From assembly GCA_000733355.1 (NCBI GenBank), contig JNVV01000002.1:2475632-2539631 (forward strand): a stretch of 64,000 nucleotides of DNA. The letters are read 5' to 3'. Every line of letters begins with the position of its first letter. The first letter of the stretch is position 1. Origin of the DNA: Falciphora oryzae (lineage: Eukaryota > Ascomycota > Sordariomycetes > Magnaporthales > Magnaporthaceae). Shown here in pieces: positions 35,932 to 48,787 of this stretch. The notes under the pieces were generated by a model. That model saw only the letters and a list, made by a program, of their open reading frames with translations, did not search any database and was not told the DNA's origin. The translations under genes were made by a program, and so were the position numbers.

Positions 35932-36265
35932 GCTTCTCGCCGCCTTGGGCGGTGCACATCGATGCTCCACCTCGCCGCGGCGTCCTCGGCCAAGTGACCC
36001 GTTGGCAATGGAACTTTGCTGGGTTTGTCGTTGCCATCTTCAGTGGAGTTTGTCTTGTCGCTTTTTTCTCCTGCGTTTAAGCTCAGTGGATATGCGCTAG
36101 CGCTCTCGTGGCAGTTACAGGCCCCCTGTTGATCGGCGTCGATCACGGGCGCCGCTTCGCTGGAGAATGAAGCCAGAATCCATAGAAAGCCCCTAGGGGA
36201 AGGGTTTTTGATCCTCTTCCCAACACTGGAAGCCCCCGTATGGGGCAGCAAGACCAACCAACTCC

Positions 36266-36285
36266 TTTTTTTTTTTTTTTTTTTT
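36266..36285. repeat. T-run, 20 bases
   Basis: Uninterrupted run of T on the plus strand, the only long run in the window with T on this strand. Confidence 0.95.
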
Positions 36286-37935
36286 ATGTTTCACGAGCGA
36301 AGACCGGACGACTGGCTCGAGCGGGTCGCTCGCTGTGAATGGGCGCTTGGCTTTTCGGGCAGGAATAAAGAAGGAGAAAAAAAAAAGAGGAGCCTGCTGC
36401 AACGAGCCGCAGCGGCTGAACCGAGAAGAGATTGAGGGAAGGCGCGGGTCGCATCCGCTAGCGTGTCGCACAAGGCGCCCTGCGTTTGCCCCGGGGCCTG
36501 CCTGGCCACAGCGTGGATAGGGCCAGACGCGCTCTCTGCACCCACTGGATCCCCTGTATGTTTCGGGTCCTCGCCGGAGCTCCGCGCGCGCAAGAACACG
36601 AAAAAGAGATCAGGTGAAAAAAAAAAGAGAAAAAGCAAGGAGAAAACAGAACAGGAAAAAAGCAAAGACAGCCAGCCAGTATTCTGGCCCGATATATCAC
36701 CGCCTCGACTGACCACCCTTCTCCCTCACGAGATCCCAGGCGGGCTCCTGTCACGGCCTTTTCCCACCCGCCCGTCGTGCGCTGGCTCCCTCGACTCGAC
36801 CGCCATCGCGAACTCGGACCGTGCGCTTTGCAACGTCGTTCCACCCCCGATACGGGAACCACACGGAACTTCCCTCACGCCAGCCACGGTGTTTCGTCGT
36901 TGTCGAAGCAGTTAGTTGGGGGTTCGAAGGGCCAGGCGCAAGGCATTTCTCGTTCCAAAAAACAACCAACCAACCTGCCGACTGGCAACCAAACATCGAC
37001 GCTTCTTCTTCTCCCCGACCCGCATCGAGCAGGTGGCCGACCGTCCATCCTCCTTCGCAGCAATAAACGTACAATTCGGAGCGTCACACTTCCTCGCGGA
37101 CGCAAAAGCCAAGCCTTTTTCTTTGCAGGCTCCCGAGTGAGTGGGAAATCCAGCCTATTGCCGTTCCGCCCCATACAAGCACCCTCCCGTCGGGTTCGCG
37201 GGAATTTACTCGACCCCGCCTTGCCTTGCTCCTCCCCAGCCCCAACCACTGGCGCGTCCAATCATCACTGCCCACCCATGCATGCCAATCGCAAACCAAG
37301 CACCTGCCCCTGCTTTGCTCTCCCCGAGGTAACCATGTGGCTTGCATCTGAGCAATGGTTCGACCGCGCCCCTCGAGGCGAGAACGCTTCAAGCCGGCGC
37401 CGCCGGGTCTGGAGCTGAGCAGCCGGAGACAGTTCTCGTTGTTTGCCTGCTTGCGTGCTTGCCTGTTTGCCTCTTCGCCTGCATCATGGACGGACTTAAG
37501 ACTACTCCCGGGGCTGTTCTTTGTCCGCACTCCTACATGCAGCTCGCAGCATCTTCCAGCTTCGGCTGCTGGCGCTCTTGCCTGACACTATCTCTCGCCC
37601 GTGACCACCTTTATCCCTCAGCCTCCCTCCCCTGCTGACGACGCCAATACTAGTATCGAAGGCGTCGAGGAGTACAAATCACCAGGACACGCCCGCAACT
37701 GATAGCTTTGGAGGGAGCATCTTTTTATCAGGCCAGCCGGCGTCTTGACATCCTGCGAACCACTCTCACAGCGCATCGCGGCTTTTCTCCCTGAGACTGT
37801 CTTTGTTACCGTCTCTCTTGTACTTGAGTGGCTCCAAAACAGGCTGCACAGCACGTGCACTTCAGGGGGTGCTTGAGCAATCTTGGTTAGCTCGGCAGGC
37901 GCCGTCTCGTCTGGCACATCACCAACCCAGCCATA

Positions 37936-39207
37936 ATGAGCATATTACCAAACCCATCGGAGAAGGCTCCGCTCCTCGATGGCTACCCCAAGCGCATATT
38001 CCCTCCGGCCCAGTTCGCCGATGCGATACAGGGTCCCTGGGGCGGCCGCATGCCGCAGGCCATCGCGCACCGGGGCTACAAAGCCGAATGGCCCGAGAAC
38101 ACCATGAACGCCTTCGCCAACGCCATTGCTGTCGGTGCGCATGCCATCGAAACGGACCTTCATTTGACAAAAGACAAGGTTGTCGTTCTATCACATGTAA
38201 GTTTGTCAGCTGCTCACCCCAGCCGGCAGGCGATCCGTAGGAAGCCAAGTCCGTTCTGACATGAATACTCGTGCGCCCCCAGGATGGCACACTAAAGCGG
38301 TGTTTCGGTCAAGACATGAAGCTGTCAGACTGTGATTGGGGCTACATCAGCACGCTGCGCACCGTCAGGAGTCCACCGTCACCGATGCCGCGCCTAGCAG
38401 AACTGCTAGAATATCTGACGCAGCCCGGCATGGAGCATGTGTGGCTCCTCCTGGACATCAAGAGGGACGACGACCCCGACGAGCTCATCAGGAGGGCAGC
38501 AGAGACGTTCGCCTCGGTCCCGAGTGCAAGGCCTTGGAAGGACAGGATAATAATGGGTTGTTGGGATGTAAGATGACCAGACCGCCATCCACTCGCAGCC
38601 GTGCACCCCACGAGGCAGGTATCTGTTGAGGCAACCAGATGACGCGCGGATGACTGACACGACATCTCGTCTGACACAGGCCAACTACATGCGTCGCTGC
38701 AGCCTGCTGCTCCCAGGCTTTGGGGTGGCATACATCGGCTGGTCCAAGGCGTACGCGTGGGAGCTTCTCAAGCACTCAAACGTGTCCTTCAACCTGCTGC
38801 AGAAGATGCTGGTCGGCCCCGCCGGCACGCGCTTCATCCGCGCCGCAGAGGCCAGGGGCCGCCAGGTATTCGTCTGGACGGTTAATGAGGTCGAGTGGAT
38901 GGAGTGGAGCATCAAGAAGGGCGGCATCTCGGGCGTCATCACCGACGACCCGAAGCTGTACCTCGAGGTCTGCCAGAGGTACGCCGACGAGAGGAACGGC
39001 GACGGCGGCGGGGACCGGTTCGACCCAAGGACCGCGGTCTCCAAGGAGGACCCAGACGGGCGCCGGCCCGACTCCAAGGCCTGGAGATGGGCCCGCCTGT
39101 ACACCGAGGTCGTCCTAATACAGATGCTGGTCGCCATCTTTATACTGGTGATGCGCGTCAGGCTCGGCTCCGAAAGGAAACGGGTCAGGGACGGCATGAG
39201 GGGATAA
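37936..39207 (+). CDS. Glycerophosphodiester phosphodiesterase, Pgc1-like
   Basis: Three exons, 37936-38196, 38283-38567 and 38680-39207, give 357 residues. The GDPD catalytic set is intact: His45-Arg46 in AHRGYKAEWPENT, Glu54-Asn55, metal-binding Glu72 and Asp74 in IETDLH, and His87-Asp88 in SHDGTL formed across the first splice junction. The late block VFVWTVNEVEWMEW with GVITDDP is also typical. A single hydrophobic segment near the C terminus (VVLIQMLVAIFILVMRV) would anchor the enzyme in a membrane, as in yeast Pgc1, a phosphatidylglycerol-specific phospholipase C that limits PG when cardiolipin synthesis is slow. Substrate is inferred from this layout; other glycerophosphodiesters are possible. 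The start Met fits the homologous SEKAPLLDGYPKR-type N terminus. Confidence 0.88.
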
Positions 39208-40226
39208 AGCAGACAGGCAGGCAGGTGAAGTAACGATACCCGCGAGGAGGAGAGTGAGCGGTCGACCGGTCGGCTGAGGATGCCAGGCGCATTTATTTTG
39301 ATGCTCTCGAGGGGTTTTGGCTTGATGACGACAGGGTCCGTCCGCCCGAGAATAACCCTCGTGCAGGCACTTTTGTTGTATGATATCCCTTTATATAAAC
39401 GTCATGACGGATTATGTAGGTGCTCTTGATACCAGAAAAGACATAACTTGATGTCTTACAGCCACCGACCGACACCCTGGTGCGTTTCTGACCCAGTCCC
39501 TCACTTGAGAATATCGCCAACCCACAGCCCAGTGGAATTGTTGTCGATTGTGTTGCCATCCAACTCTGTATATTCAGTTTATCTACAAAAGCTGTATTCT
39601 GTGGTAGCGACAGCTGGTGGCTGCTCTGCTGGAAAGATAGGTATGTCTCTGGCGTGAGCCAAGGGTCCATTGCCTTCTCTGCTGCCTCTGGCTCCCCACG
39701 CCCTCCTCTTCTTCTCTTGCTCGTAAATACATTCTGGCCATCTGAAAGTCCCCATAGCCGTGGTCAAAACGAAAGTAAGGGATATTTAGGGTGTGGGTAG
39801 ACGGGTAGGTAGTGTGGCCCCATGCGTCATGCGATATTTCTGTTCGCGTTGCCATCATGCCGGGCTGGCTTTGCCCATGGGACGCCATTCTAATGCAAAA
39901 AGAAGAGGTAACCAAACCATGACGTAGGAAACTGTCAAGCCAAAACGAAAAGAATAAAGATAGAGATATAACGCAGTGTTCTGTGAGGATTGGTAGCGTC
40001 ATCGCAAGCAACAACAGACAAATTTGTGGATATCATAAGCCAACACCCCTTTCCGACCCAGATTGCGCAAGCTCCGCGGCTGGGAAACAAATTAGACAAG
40101 GGGGAAATTAGAAAAGAAAGACCTGATGATGCCGACAATGCTGGTTCTATTGGTAGACAACCAATGGAAGGAAGGATTGCCCAGATCTTTGATCGACGGG
40201 CGGGTTCAGTGACGCTGGCGACGAGT
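39208..40226. other. Convergent 3' region of GDPD gene and atg2
   Basis: 1.0 kb between stop codons, A/T-richer than the neighbouring exons. No gene is supported. Confidence 0.6.
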
Positions 40227-43200
40227 CTAGCGGCCAGGTCCGGGTTTGTATTTCTGTGTGCACTCCAGTCAGTTTATGATACTTATTCATCCAATCACAT
40301 CCGCGCCGCCAGGGTGACTAGCCAGCAGCCCGATGACGGCGGCAGTAGCATATATCAGGAATAGACAAGAGCATATAATACTTACATCCTCCATGCGGCG
40401 GATATTTTGAGGATCCAGACTGTTGGTGGCGCCCATCAGTGTTTGGCCAATGGCTTTGGTGGCTCCGATGGCTGGCCTGAAGATGATAGTCGGCGCCCTC
40501 ATGATAACCGCCTTGGCTGCTCCCTTTGCGCTCGAGCTCTCCATCACCTCGGCGGGGACCGCGATGATGGCGTCGCGAGCCACGCTAAGGTCACGGCTCA
40601 GGCTCGAGTAGGCGTGTCGCAGGCCCTGAATAACCCCTGTCGGCTGGTCTGCGTACAGCGAAATCTGCTTCCGCTCCTCAGAGTCCGACGGCTCATCAGA
40701 GTCCCATCCCGACGATACGCCGGTAGACGAGGACGCTCCGACGCCGCCACCCTGCTCGGGGTTGTTGACCAGCAAGCCCTCGGCCCCTTGCAGGACGTAC
40801 TGGGTGCCAACGGCCACTTTGGCGCCCAGCTTGACCATCTCGGTGCCTGTCGTGCGCGCGAAGAGGGCAGCGCCCCTGCCGAGGGACCGCATGACACGCC
40901 CGTCGTGCTGATACTCGCGCACCGGGATCTCCACGAGATGTCGGAACCCGCTGCCGACATTGACGAGGGACCGGACGGGCGCGAGACCGGCCAATACGCC
41001 TGGCAGCTGGTTGCGCTTGATGTCTGGCATCCAGATGTCGTTGAGCGTCTTGCCAAGCCTTTCGAACCCAGAAACGCCGTAGAGGATGGTGTGGCGCATC
41101 GTCATGCTCGCGCCGTCGAGGATCATGAAGTTCATAAATTCGGTCGTGTGCCCGGACCTGAGTCCGGCGTAGTCGACCCGCTTTGGCTTGAAGTCGAGCC
41201 TGACGGGGATTGCACTGATCTCGGCCCGCTGGATGAAGGGCACATCGCTCGGCGAGCCCGGCAGAGGGATCGAGTCGTCCTTGAACTCGAAGAAGCGCGT
41301 GATGAAGTCGAGCGCGTCCTGGTCGACGTGGAGCCTAAGAGGAAGAAGACCGACCTTCAGCACGATCTCGGTGGCGGCGAGATCCGGCACCGGCCTGACG
41401 TTGAGCAGCTCGAGTTGCACCATGTTGCTCTTGATCTCGCGCTCACCCGCATCACGGTCATATGTGGCAAACTTCTTCCATGTCGACCCTGGTACGTGAT
41501 CGAAAATGTCGAGGTCCTTGACACTCAGGTCCACAGAGCTTTCTGTCTCCCCAGAGCCGCGGGGGAACGTGGCCAGGTTGATGTTGACACCGCGCAGTTC
41601 GAAAGTGATCTTATGGTGTCTGCTCCGATGGAGCTTCAGCCTCCTGGGTTTGGGCCGCGAGGACGGACCCCCGAGGCGGCTCGGCGTCGCCGTGACCTGA
41701 GTCGTCGCTATGGACTCGGTGTCGGTTTGTCGATCTCCGTAGAGGTCCTGGGCGATTCCGTTGGACAGCTCGCGCGGGTCCTGGTGCGCGGGGATGCCGA
41801 TGTAGATCGAGTTGAAGAGGAAGTCGCCGATGACTGTCTCTTCTTCCTCAAAGTCCTGATCGTATGCCGACCGCCTGTCAAGCCGCGCACGCCGCTCGTA
41901 CGCCTTGGCCTCGACCTCCTGCACCGTCTTGCTGATGGCGTCCCGTGTGCGCTGCCAGTCGTAGCCGTCAAACAGATTCCAGATGACGTGCACATCCCGG
42001 ACCTTCACCCTCAGCGGGCTCTTGGCAGGCTTTTTGGCGTCCGAATCGTCCTTCTTATTCCTCGCCGAGTCCCACTGGTGCCCAGCGCCTTTGACCACAG
42101 AAGCGGCGCCGAAAAAGTTGTCGTCGACGCCAAGGTCTCCAGAATCCGGCTGCTCCAAGTCAAGCAGCACACCGTCGTCGTGCGTTTCCTGCGTCGTCGT
42201 GCGATCTGATGTCATGGACGACGACGCGTCAAACAGTTTCTCGCCGCGCCCTTCCTCAAGATGAGGATAGTACTGCGCTTCCATCGCACCTATCATCTCG
42301 GAGCCACCGTCAGAAACATCATCGTCGCCGGGTAAACCTCTCGCTTCACCAAAATCGTCGTCGAAATTGTAATCACCCTCTGCTTTGCCGAATGCATCTG
42401 GCGAAATGGAGGCCAGGAGATCCTGCACCGGGATGATCTCCGTCTTGAACTTGACCTCCTTGCTTGGCGGCGTTGGGGGCTTGAGCGCGTTCGCAAGCGC
42501 AATCAGCGTCTGCGTCGAGTCGGCGCAAGTCTCGAGCACAAGGAGGTTGTCCCTGATCTCAGCCTCAACGGCTTTATCGCCAGCTTCGTCGTCTGCTACA
42601 CGCACAGTCACCGACGCCGAGTGGATCTGGCAGATGCTGACGAAGCCTTTGGAGCAAAGGCTCGATTCCATCCCCCACAGCTTCTGCCTCGCTGTGGAAG
42701 CGTCCGATGACCGGTGTGCATGTCTCGTCGGCGGCCTGTCTTCCTCCGCATCGAAGACGGAGATGTCGTCGATTAAAATAATCGAGGCCTTCTTCATATT
42801 CCAGACCACCTCGACGTCCCCCTTGTCGCCTAGGTTGACCATGAGGCGGCTGTCGGCAAGAACAACGCCCATCTTGGAGGTCAGCCCAAGAGGGTTCAGG
42901 CCGATGATGCAGTCGATGAAGGCTAGGTCGACCTTCGGAGGCTTGTTCTTGACCTGCCCGCTTCCTGGGGCGGGTCTCACTGTGGTGCTGACTTGGCTAG
43001 CGATTGCCATGTGGGCTTGTTCGCCCAGCTGCGCGACCGAGGCTGCCAGACCTGCCTCGAAGTCCTCCGGGGTGGCATCTTTGTCCAGCTCCAACAGGTC
43101 AATTATGGTCGGGACCCTGTACTCCAAGTTGATGCCGTGCATCTTGACCGTGATGGTGGGTTCTATAACGTCACCAATCATGCGCATCATCAAGACTGGC

Positions 43201-46200
43201 GTCTTCGACAAAGTGGCTGACGGCAGCAGGGACGAGCCGACCAGCTCCTCGATATGATTCCGGTCGACGGTCAGAGAACCTACGGCCGTGGCGACAAGTG
43301 CAGGGACCGTGATGTGTGCTATGTCAAAGTCCCTGATGGCGGCATTGACGACGCCGAACCGCCCGCCGACGTCGACTGACACATTCAGGGATCGCACAAG
43401 GGTGAGCGACAGCAGTCCCGGACGATCATCCTCTGGCAGGTACTTGGCAACCGTCCCCAGGCGGGCGAGGTCTTCACCGAGCGATGGCAGACAACTCAGG
43501 TGCGGCAGATTCGAGGCATCCAAGCTGACTTTGTCAAGCCAAATCCGGAGCACAGAGCCCTTCTTCCGTTGCCGGAGCAGGGTCTCGACCATGATCTCGT
43601 CCTGGTCCTCGTCATACTTCAGTTTCGAGGGCGAGATCAGCTCCAACAGGCGTTCGAGATCCGCATCTTTCGGCGCCATAGAAAACTCAAGCCGGGTGCC
43701 GACCACAGTGACGCTGACTGGCGGATGTGAGCCGCTATGTTTTGAATAGGGGCCGTGGAGCTGAATCTTGGTCATAGCCATGCCGATGCCTTCGTCTCGG
43801 CTCACGAGCTTCAGAGCACTCGTCTCAAGCACAACATTACAGTCCTTTCCGATCAGATCCACCTGGATCGCATTGATGCGCATGTTCACCTTGTTGTCGG
43901 ATGATGCCGAGTGGTCGTCTGGGTTTATAGGGGCTTCGAACCGCACACCCCGAGGAGCGTCTGCGGGCCGGGTAGAGGGCTTGGCCGGCGGCGGGACGTT
44001 CTGGTTGGAGGTCATAGAGGATCCCATACTAAGGAAGCTGCTCAAGCCACCAAACCAACTAAAAGTCTCGTCCAGCCGTCGTAGATCCAGTCGGACATGC
44101 AGCGGTAACGTGTTGATGTCGACCTTGGTTGAAGATGCCGACTTCTTGATCTTGATAGACACCTCTGACCCGGGCGTGGGCATCGCGTCCTTGACGGAAG
44201 CCATCATTTGCAAGCTTCGATCAAAAGAGACGATACTGGCATCCTCACCAGCGTAACCAAACGTAAAGCTCTCGGCATCGATCCCAGTCTCAGTCGGCGT
44301 GATAAAGGCCTGGACATTACGGAGCTGCGTCTGCAGCAGAATGTCGGCATCGAAGCCCGCCGGGCCAGCCCCGAATATCCTGTCTGGCGTCTCTGCGACG
44401 CCAGCCAGCCGCTCTAAAAAGAGCAAAGACACTTCCTCCAGCGTGATACGAATGCCTTCGTGGGCCGCTGGCATCTGTGACGGGTTTGCGGATGACCCGC
44501 CAGCCTCTTTTGACCGTTCAGTCTCCTGGCTGCTGATCGCGGAGAGTAGCCTAGACACTACCATGGCGAGGAGAAAGCCAATAGAAGCATCAAATTGGAT
44601 ATTCAGCGGAGAAAGTATGACTTCGAGGGACCTGTCGGCGGCTTTCTCTGACTCGTCAGACTCCGGGTCAAGCTCCGAAGTGCTGGGCGGAGGAGGGCTC
44701 GACGGCGAGGTCGAAATGACCGAGAACGCACCCGGTAAGTGCGGAGACGTCGACTTTGAGAGCCCGGGGCGTGTAGCGTCGAGTGTTGGGATTACTGACC
44801 GTCCATCAGCCGTGACGACATGCACGTGGCTGTGCTTTGATGGAACGTAGACCGATATGTTGTCGAGAGCTAGGATCCTCTTTGCCAGACGAGCAGGACC
44901 ACGCGGAGTGGCGCACTCCTCTTGCGGAGCACTTGGGTCCTGTGCCGGCGGATCGTCATAGCTGTCAACGCCAGGAGCGACTTCTGTCAAGAGTTCACGC
45001 GGGGGATCGTCGCTTTCGGTCGTGTCATCCGAGTCGTCCTCAGCCAGTGCAGACGTCGGTGCTGCTTCGGATAAGATTGATCCAGTCATATCTTCAGCCA
45101 CCAAGGGCGGCGGTATCTCCTCTTTCTCCGCTGGTGCCTCTAGCTTTTGCGGCGGCTCTGCGGCGCTTGGCGCTGCTGGCCGCTTTGCTTTCGGCGACGA
45201 TTCGGGGCTCGCGTCGGCGGAACCCCATCCGCCCGGCATCCTGGATCGCAACCTCACCGATTCTGTCGCAGAGAAAGCGCTCATATACATGGACTCGGCC
45301 TCCTCGTGACTAAACAGATGAGACGCGGCGAGGTCTTCCGCAAGTGCCGCTGCTGCCGAATGCACACTGCCCGCGGCGCTGGAGTAAACCGACTCGTCGC
45401 CCTGGAAATCTTGTAAAGCATCCTGCCGGATTGCCGGTGGGACGATTGGTGGTGCGCCGGGAAGTGCTGGCTCCGACTGCACACCCCTGACCGGAGAGCC
45501 CCAAGGGGGTGGGTTTCCCTCGAGGGCCGAACGGGAAATATTGGCCGAGGGCGTACGCGGACGGGATCCGGATTCCCGGTACATCGACGCCCTCGGAGTC
45601 GACAGGGACGAGGCTAGAGGCTCGATCTCGTTCTCGACATCCTCGGTCGAGCTGTCCAGCTCATATGGGATATTGAAAGCATCCTCGCTGTCGTCGGGCA
45701 AATACTGACTCTGATCGAGTAGTATCGAATCCGCCAAGAGGTCGTCGCCCCTCCGATGTGATGACGCATAAGACCTTTCCGACATGGGACTCCTTAAAGC
45801 TGACGCGGCAGTGGACTCGGTGCCGAGTGATGGTGGGACCGACACGGTCCTCTCGAACGTCGAGAAGACGTTGGCCTCGGATATCAGAAATGCCGTGATA
45901 TTCTCGAGGGATATGTGCCTCTTGCCCTCCTTGGGGACGATCTTCGGGGATTCGTCCTCGTCCGCCCGGAAGGTCGTTGTTACGCCCTCAACGTTGATAC
46001 GGCCCATAGCAAGCTCAAAGGTCACGACGTCGGGGGCGATAGCGTTGGGCTCGACTGGGACACCGACGTCGAGCTGGAAGGTGACGCCACGGATCTGTAT
46101 TTGGGTGCGGTCAACGATGCCCTGGAGGAAGTCGGCGAGGAAAGCGGGTAGCGAGAGAGCCTGGCCTGTGCCAAAGCTGCTCTCCTCGTCACTCTCATCC

Positions 46201-46795
46201 TCACTGAGCGTCAGCGAAGCGCCTAGATCCTGGGTCTCGGCGGCCAGAGCGGCCTCCAGCTTCTCCTTTTCGTCTGATGGCTGCTGCTCCAGGAATGACT
46301 GGGCGAGATCGACGGTGTTGGGAACGACTTCGCTGGCGGAGGGGTGTCTCCTTCGTTTCTTAGTCTGTGCTTCTGTAGCTTCCTTAGAGTCGATCTTGAG
46401 CCTGACATGGACGCCGTCGACTTCGACAAGAATGGGACTGGTGTAAAAGTCCATCGGTATGGTGACCCGCAGGAGTATGACCTTGGCCTTTTGGAGAGTG
46501 AAAGTGGGCGGGAGGTTGAGGAGGCGCTCTAGTTTCTACAGGCGTTTGTTCCACCTGGGTTAGCCATTTTGATTTCGGAGCGACCGAGAGAGGGCGTCGT
46601 CAAAGGCCAAGGGGGTCAAACCTGGAGCTTGATGCCGACGTCGCGGAACTCGAGCACCGTGTTTCTGCCCAGGGCCAGGTCCAAGTTATCCATATCGAGC
46701 GCGTCCGAATCGAGCAGCTCGAGGCGCGACAGGGCGTAGCGGAGTAGGCGCTTGGGCATGGCCGAGCCGCGGAAGGACTGGAAGAGGGACGCCAT
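40227..46795 (-). CDS. atg2: Autophagy-related lipid transfer protein Atg2
   Basis: Three exons, 46795-46622, 46535-40386 (6150 bases) and 40253-40227 (nine codons), give 2116 residues, the normal size for fungal Atg2. The chorein-type N terminus ([20 protein letters not shown], then [19 protein letters not shown] across the first intron) starts the lipid-transfer groove. The centre has long Ser/Pro/Glu-rich insertions. The C-terminal ATG_C part contains [37 protein letters not shown] and the amphipathic region ending in RRMEDKYKPG. Atg2 tethers the ER to the growing phagophore with Atg18 and Atg9 and moves phospholipid for membrane expansion. The last tiny exon replaces a read-through tail of 20-odd unrelated residues, and its sequence (KYK after MED) agrees with homologues. 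Intron 1 has a weak GTTTGA donor. A long antisense open frame inside the big exon is a shadow. Confidence 0.95.
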
Positions 46796-48787
46796 CCCGA
46801 ACGAGGGCGGACAGCGTGCTGCCGCCGGGAGCTGCCGCAGCGCAGGGGCGAAGGAGGAGCGATTCCCAGGTCAGGTCGGCGTGTTCGTGGGCGGGACGCG
46901 GTCGTCGGGGGGTCTTCAGGCGGAGCGGGAAGAGGAGGGAAGTGCTGGTCCGCCAGGCGGGCAACAGGGCGCGGCGGCGAGCAGCAGAGACAGAAAACGG
47001 CGCCCAGATGTGGCTGCGGGGTCTCCAGTCATGTTCGAAGCATATGGGCATATGAGCGCGGGCGATGACGTTTTGGAGCGCGCTCTGTTTCACACACTGT
47101 TGGTTTGGGTTCCGCCCGATGGAAGAACAGCCGAGCTGCCCGCGCTCTTTGTGCGTGGGAAGGGCGGAGAAGCACCAGGCACGGCCTGCGGATATCAGGT
47201 TGCTTCGCGAGCAGGTGGAAGGGGAGAGATGGATGATGCCTCCACTGGTATTCATCCATCAGACAACAAAAAAAGGGCGGGTGGTCAGGCACGCTTTATT
47301 CCACAAGACAGCCTAGTCGGAGCACACGGCGGCACGGCCAGGGTCCTGGCACCCCTCTGGCCGAGCCAAAAAAGGCCGTCTGCCGGGCTCCCCAGGTAGT
47401 TGAACCACTGCCAGCACGCCGCCCAGCCCACCCCGGCTGCACTCGTGACGCCTAACGTCAGTCCCTGTCCCCACTGGCCGTGTGCAACTGCTGGGGGTTG
47501 CTGATGCTAAGCTATCAGTTGACCCCGGCCCCCGCCTGCCACCCCCGTAACGCCGGACCGCTGCTTTGCCCACCCGACCAGCTCTTTATCGACTGGGGCT
47601 CTGGCTGCCATCAAAATACCCGCGGCTGGGGACGAGGCGAAGGATCCACAACCGGCGGACAGCCGACCAGGAGCCAGTGGCTGGATTTGGTGTTATCAAC
47701 AGCTAGCACTGGGCATGCAGCTTGTCCAGATCGGACAGGAACCGACATGAATCAATTGCAATGCAGGTGCGCAGGCCGACCGGGCTGCATTTCTCCCCGC
47801 CTCCTACAGGCAGCCATGGCGCTTTGTCAACTGCGTCTTTGGTGTAGAAACATGCCCGTCAAGTCGCCTGGGGAACACGCACAAACGGGGCTCCTGGTGT
47901 CGTGCAGGCACGATTGGACGAGACTGCAGCATGCTGGCGTCTTCAGTCGACTCAAAGCCCGCTCGCCTCAACCCTCCCATGCTTGCACTTGGCCGCTGCA
48001 GGAATAGCTTCAAGCAGTCACAATGAGTCAAGACAAGGCCTGGCTCAGCAATCTCAGCGACCGGATGTGCGACTTCAACGCACTTCCGGCTGACTCTACG
48101 GGGCTGGAGCATCGGGCCACTGCAGCATTCGTCGTCACTCTGGGGGCTGGATCGCGGCGGCCATCAACACGGCGCCTTCTCTCCGCTTCTTTAGCCTTTC
48201 TGTGCATTGTTCAAGATTGCAGGATGTGTGGATGGGCTCTCTCTCTCCGGTCCAGCAACATGTGAGGGAACGGATAGGCACTGTGAAGGAAGCCGAGCCA
48301 TCAGTATTGTCTTTCAAGACAAGTCAAAGAGACTATCCGTCAACCCGTGTAGAATTGTATTCTTGTGCCCGATGCAAGCTGATTCTACTCCATCGCCACG
48401 CTTCCGACTGACATGGAAGGCGGCTGAGGAAAAGGAAGGCCGTTGCCGTGACCCGATCGATCGATACAGCCTGGGCGGTACATCGCATAGTGCCAGGGTC
48501 AACACTAAACACTGTACGGGCCTGGCGGCAAGTCGTGGATGTGTGGGGCGCAACGGTGGGCAGAATTGCAGGAGGCATTGGAACAAAATTTCACCGAATA
48601 AAAAAAAAAAAAAAGTCGACCGCCTGCGTTTAACGATCACGACAGTGTTGGAAGTAGCGAAAGATACGCCAAAATTGCACGAGACCCCGGGGCAGTGGGA
48701 TCACGACGCGAGAGCGACAGTTCTAGTACGCGGCTTCGGTTCAATTAATTACCTTCCGGAGCGCCAATTGCCTCCGCCGCCGCCAAA
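46796..48787. promoter_or_regulatory. Divergent region between atg2 and NHP2
   Basis: 2.0 kb between outward-pointing start codons. Open frames at 46.8-47.4 and 47.5-48.0 kb on the plus strand have no recognisable domain and I leave them out. A 14-base A-run lies at 48601-48614, about 170 bases before the NHP2 start. It should hold both promoters. Confidence 0.5.
48601..48614. repeat. A-run, 14 bases
   Basis: Uninterrupted A-run in the NHP2 promoter region; poly(dA:dT) tracts near starts commonly keep promoters nucleosome-poor. Confidence 0.9.

Larger units (their letters stand above)
34604..37935. other. Gene-free region between facB-like gene and GDPD gene
   Basis: 3.3 kb without a supported gene. 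Contains the perfect palindrome at 35918-35931 and a 20-base T-run at 36266-36285. The last kilobase before the phosphodiesterase start is C-rich with mixed short open frames, so it is probably a long promoter and leader. Confidence 0.6.

Noticed and set aside
36777..37418. 213-codon open frame upstream of the phosphodiesterase gene
   Set aside because: Likely leader or promoter of the downstream gene; low-complexity with no domain and several alternative frames equally open.
40407..42209. 600-codon open frame on the plus strand
   Set aside because: It lies entirely antisense to the large atg2 exon, is Arg/Val/Asp-rich as expected from the complement of GC-rich codons, and has no domain.
46752..47399. 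215-codon open frame on the plus strand
   Set aside because: Overlaps atg2 exon 1 antisense and continues into its promoter; no family resemblance.
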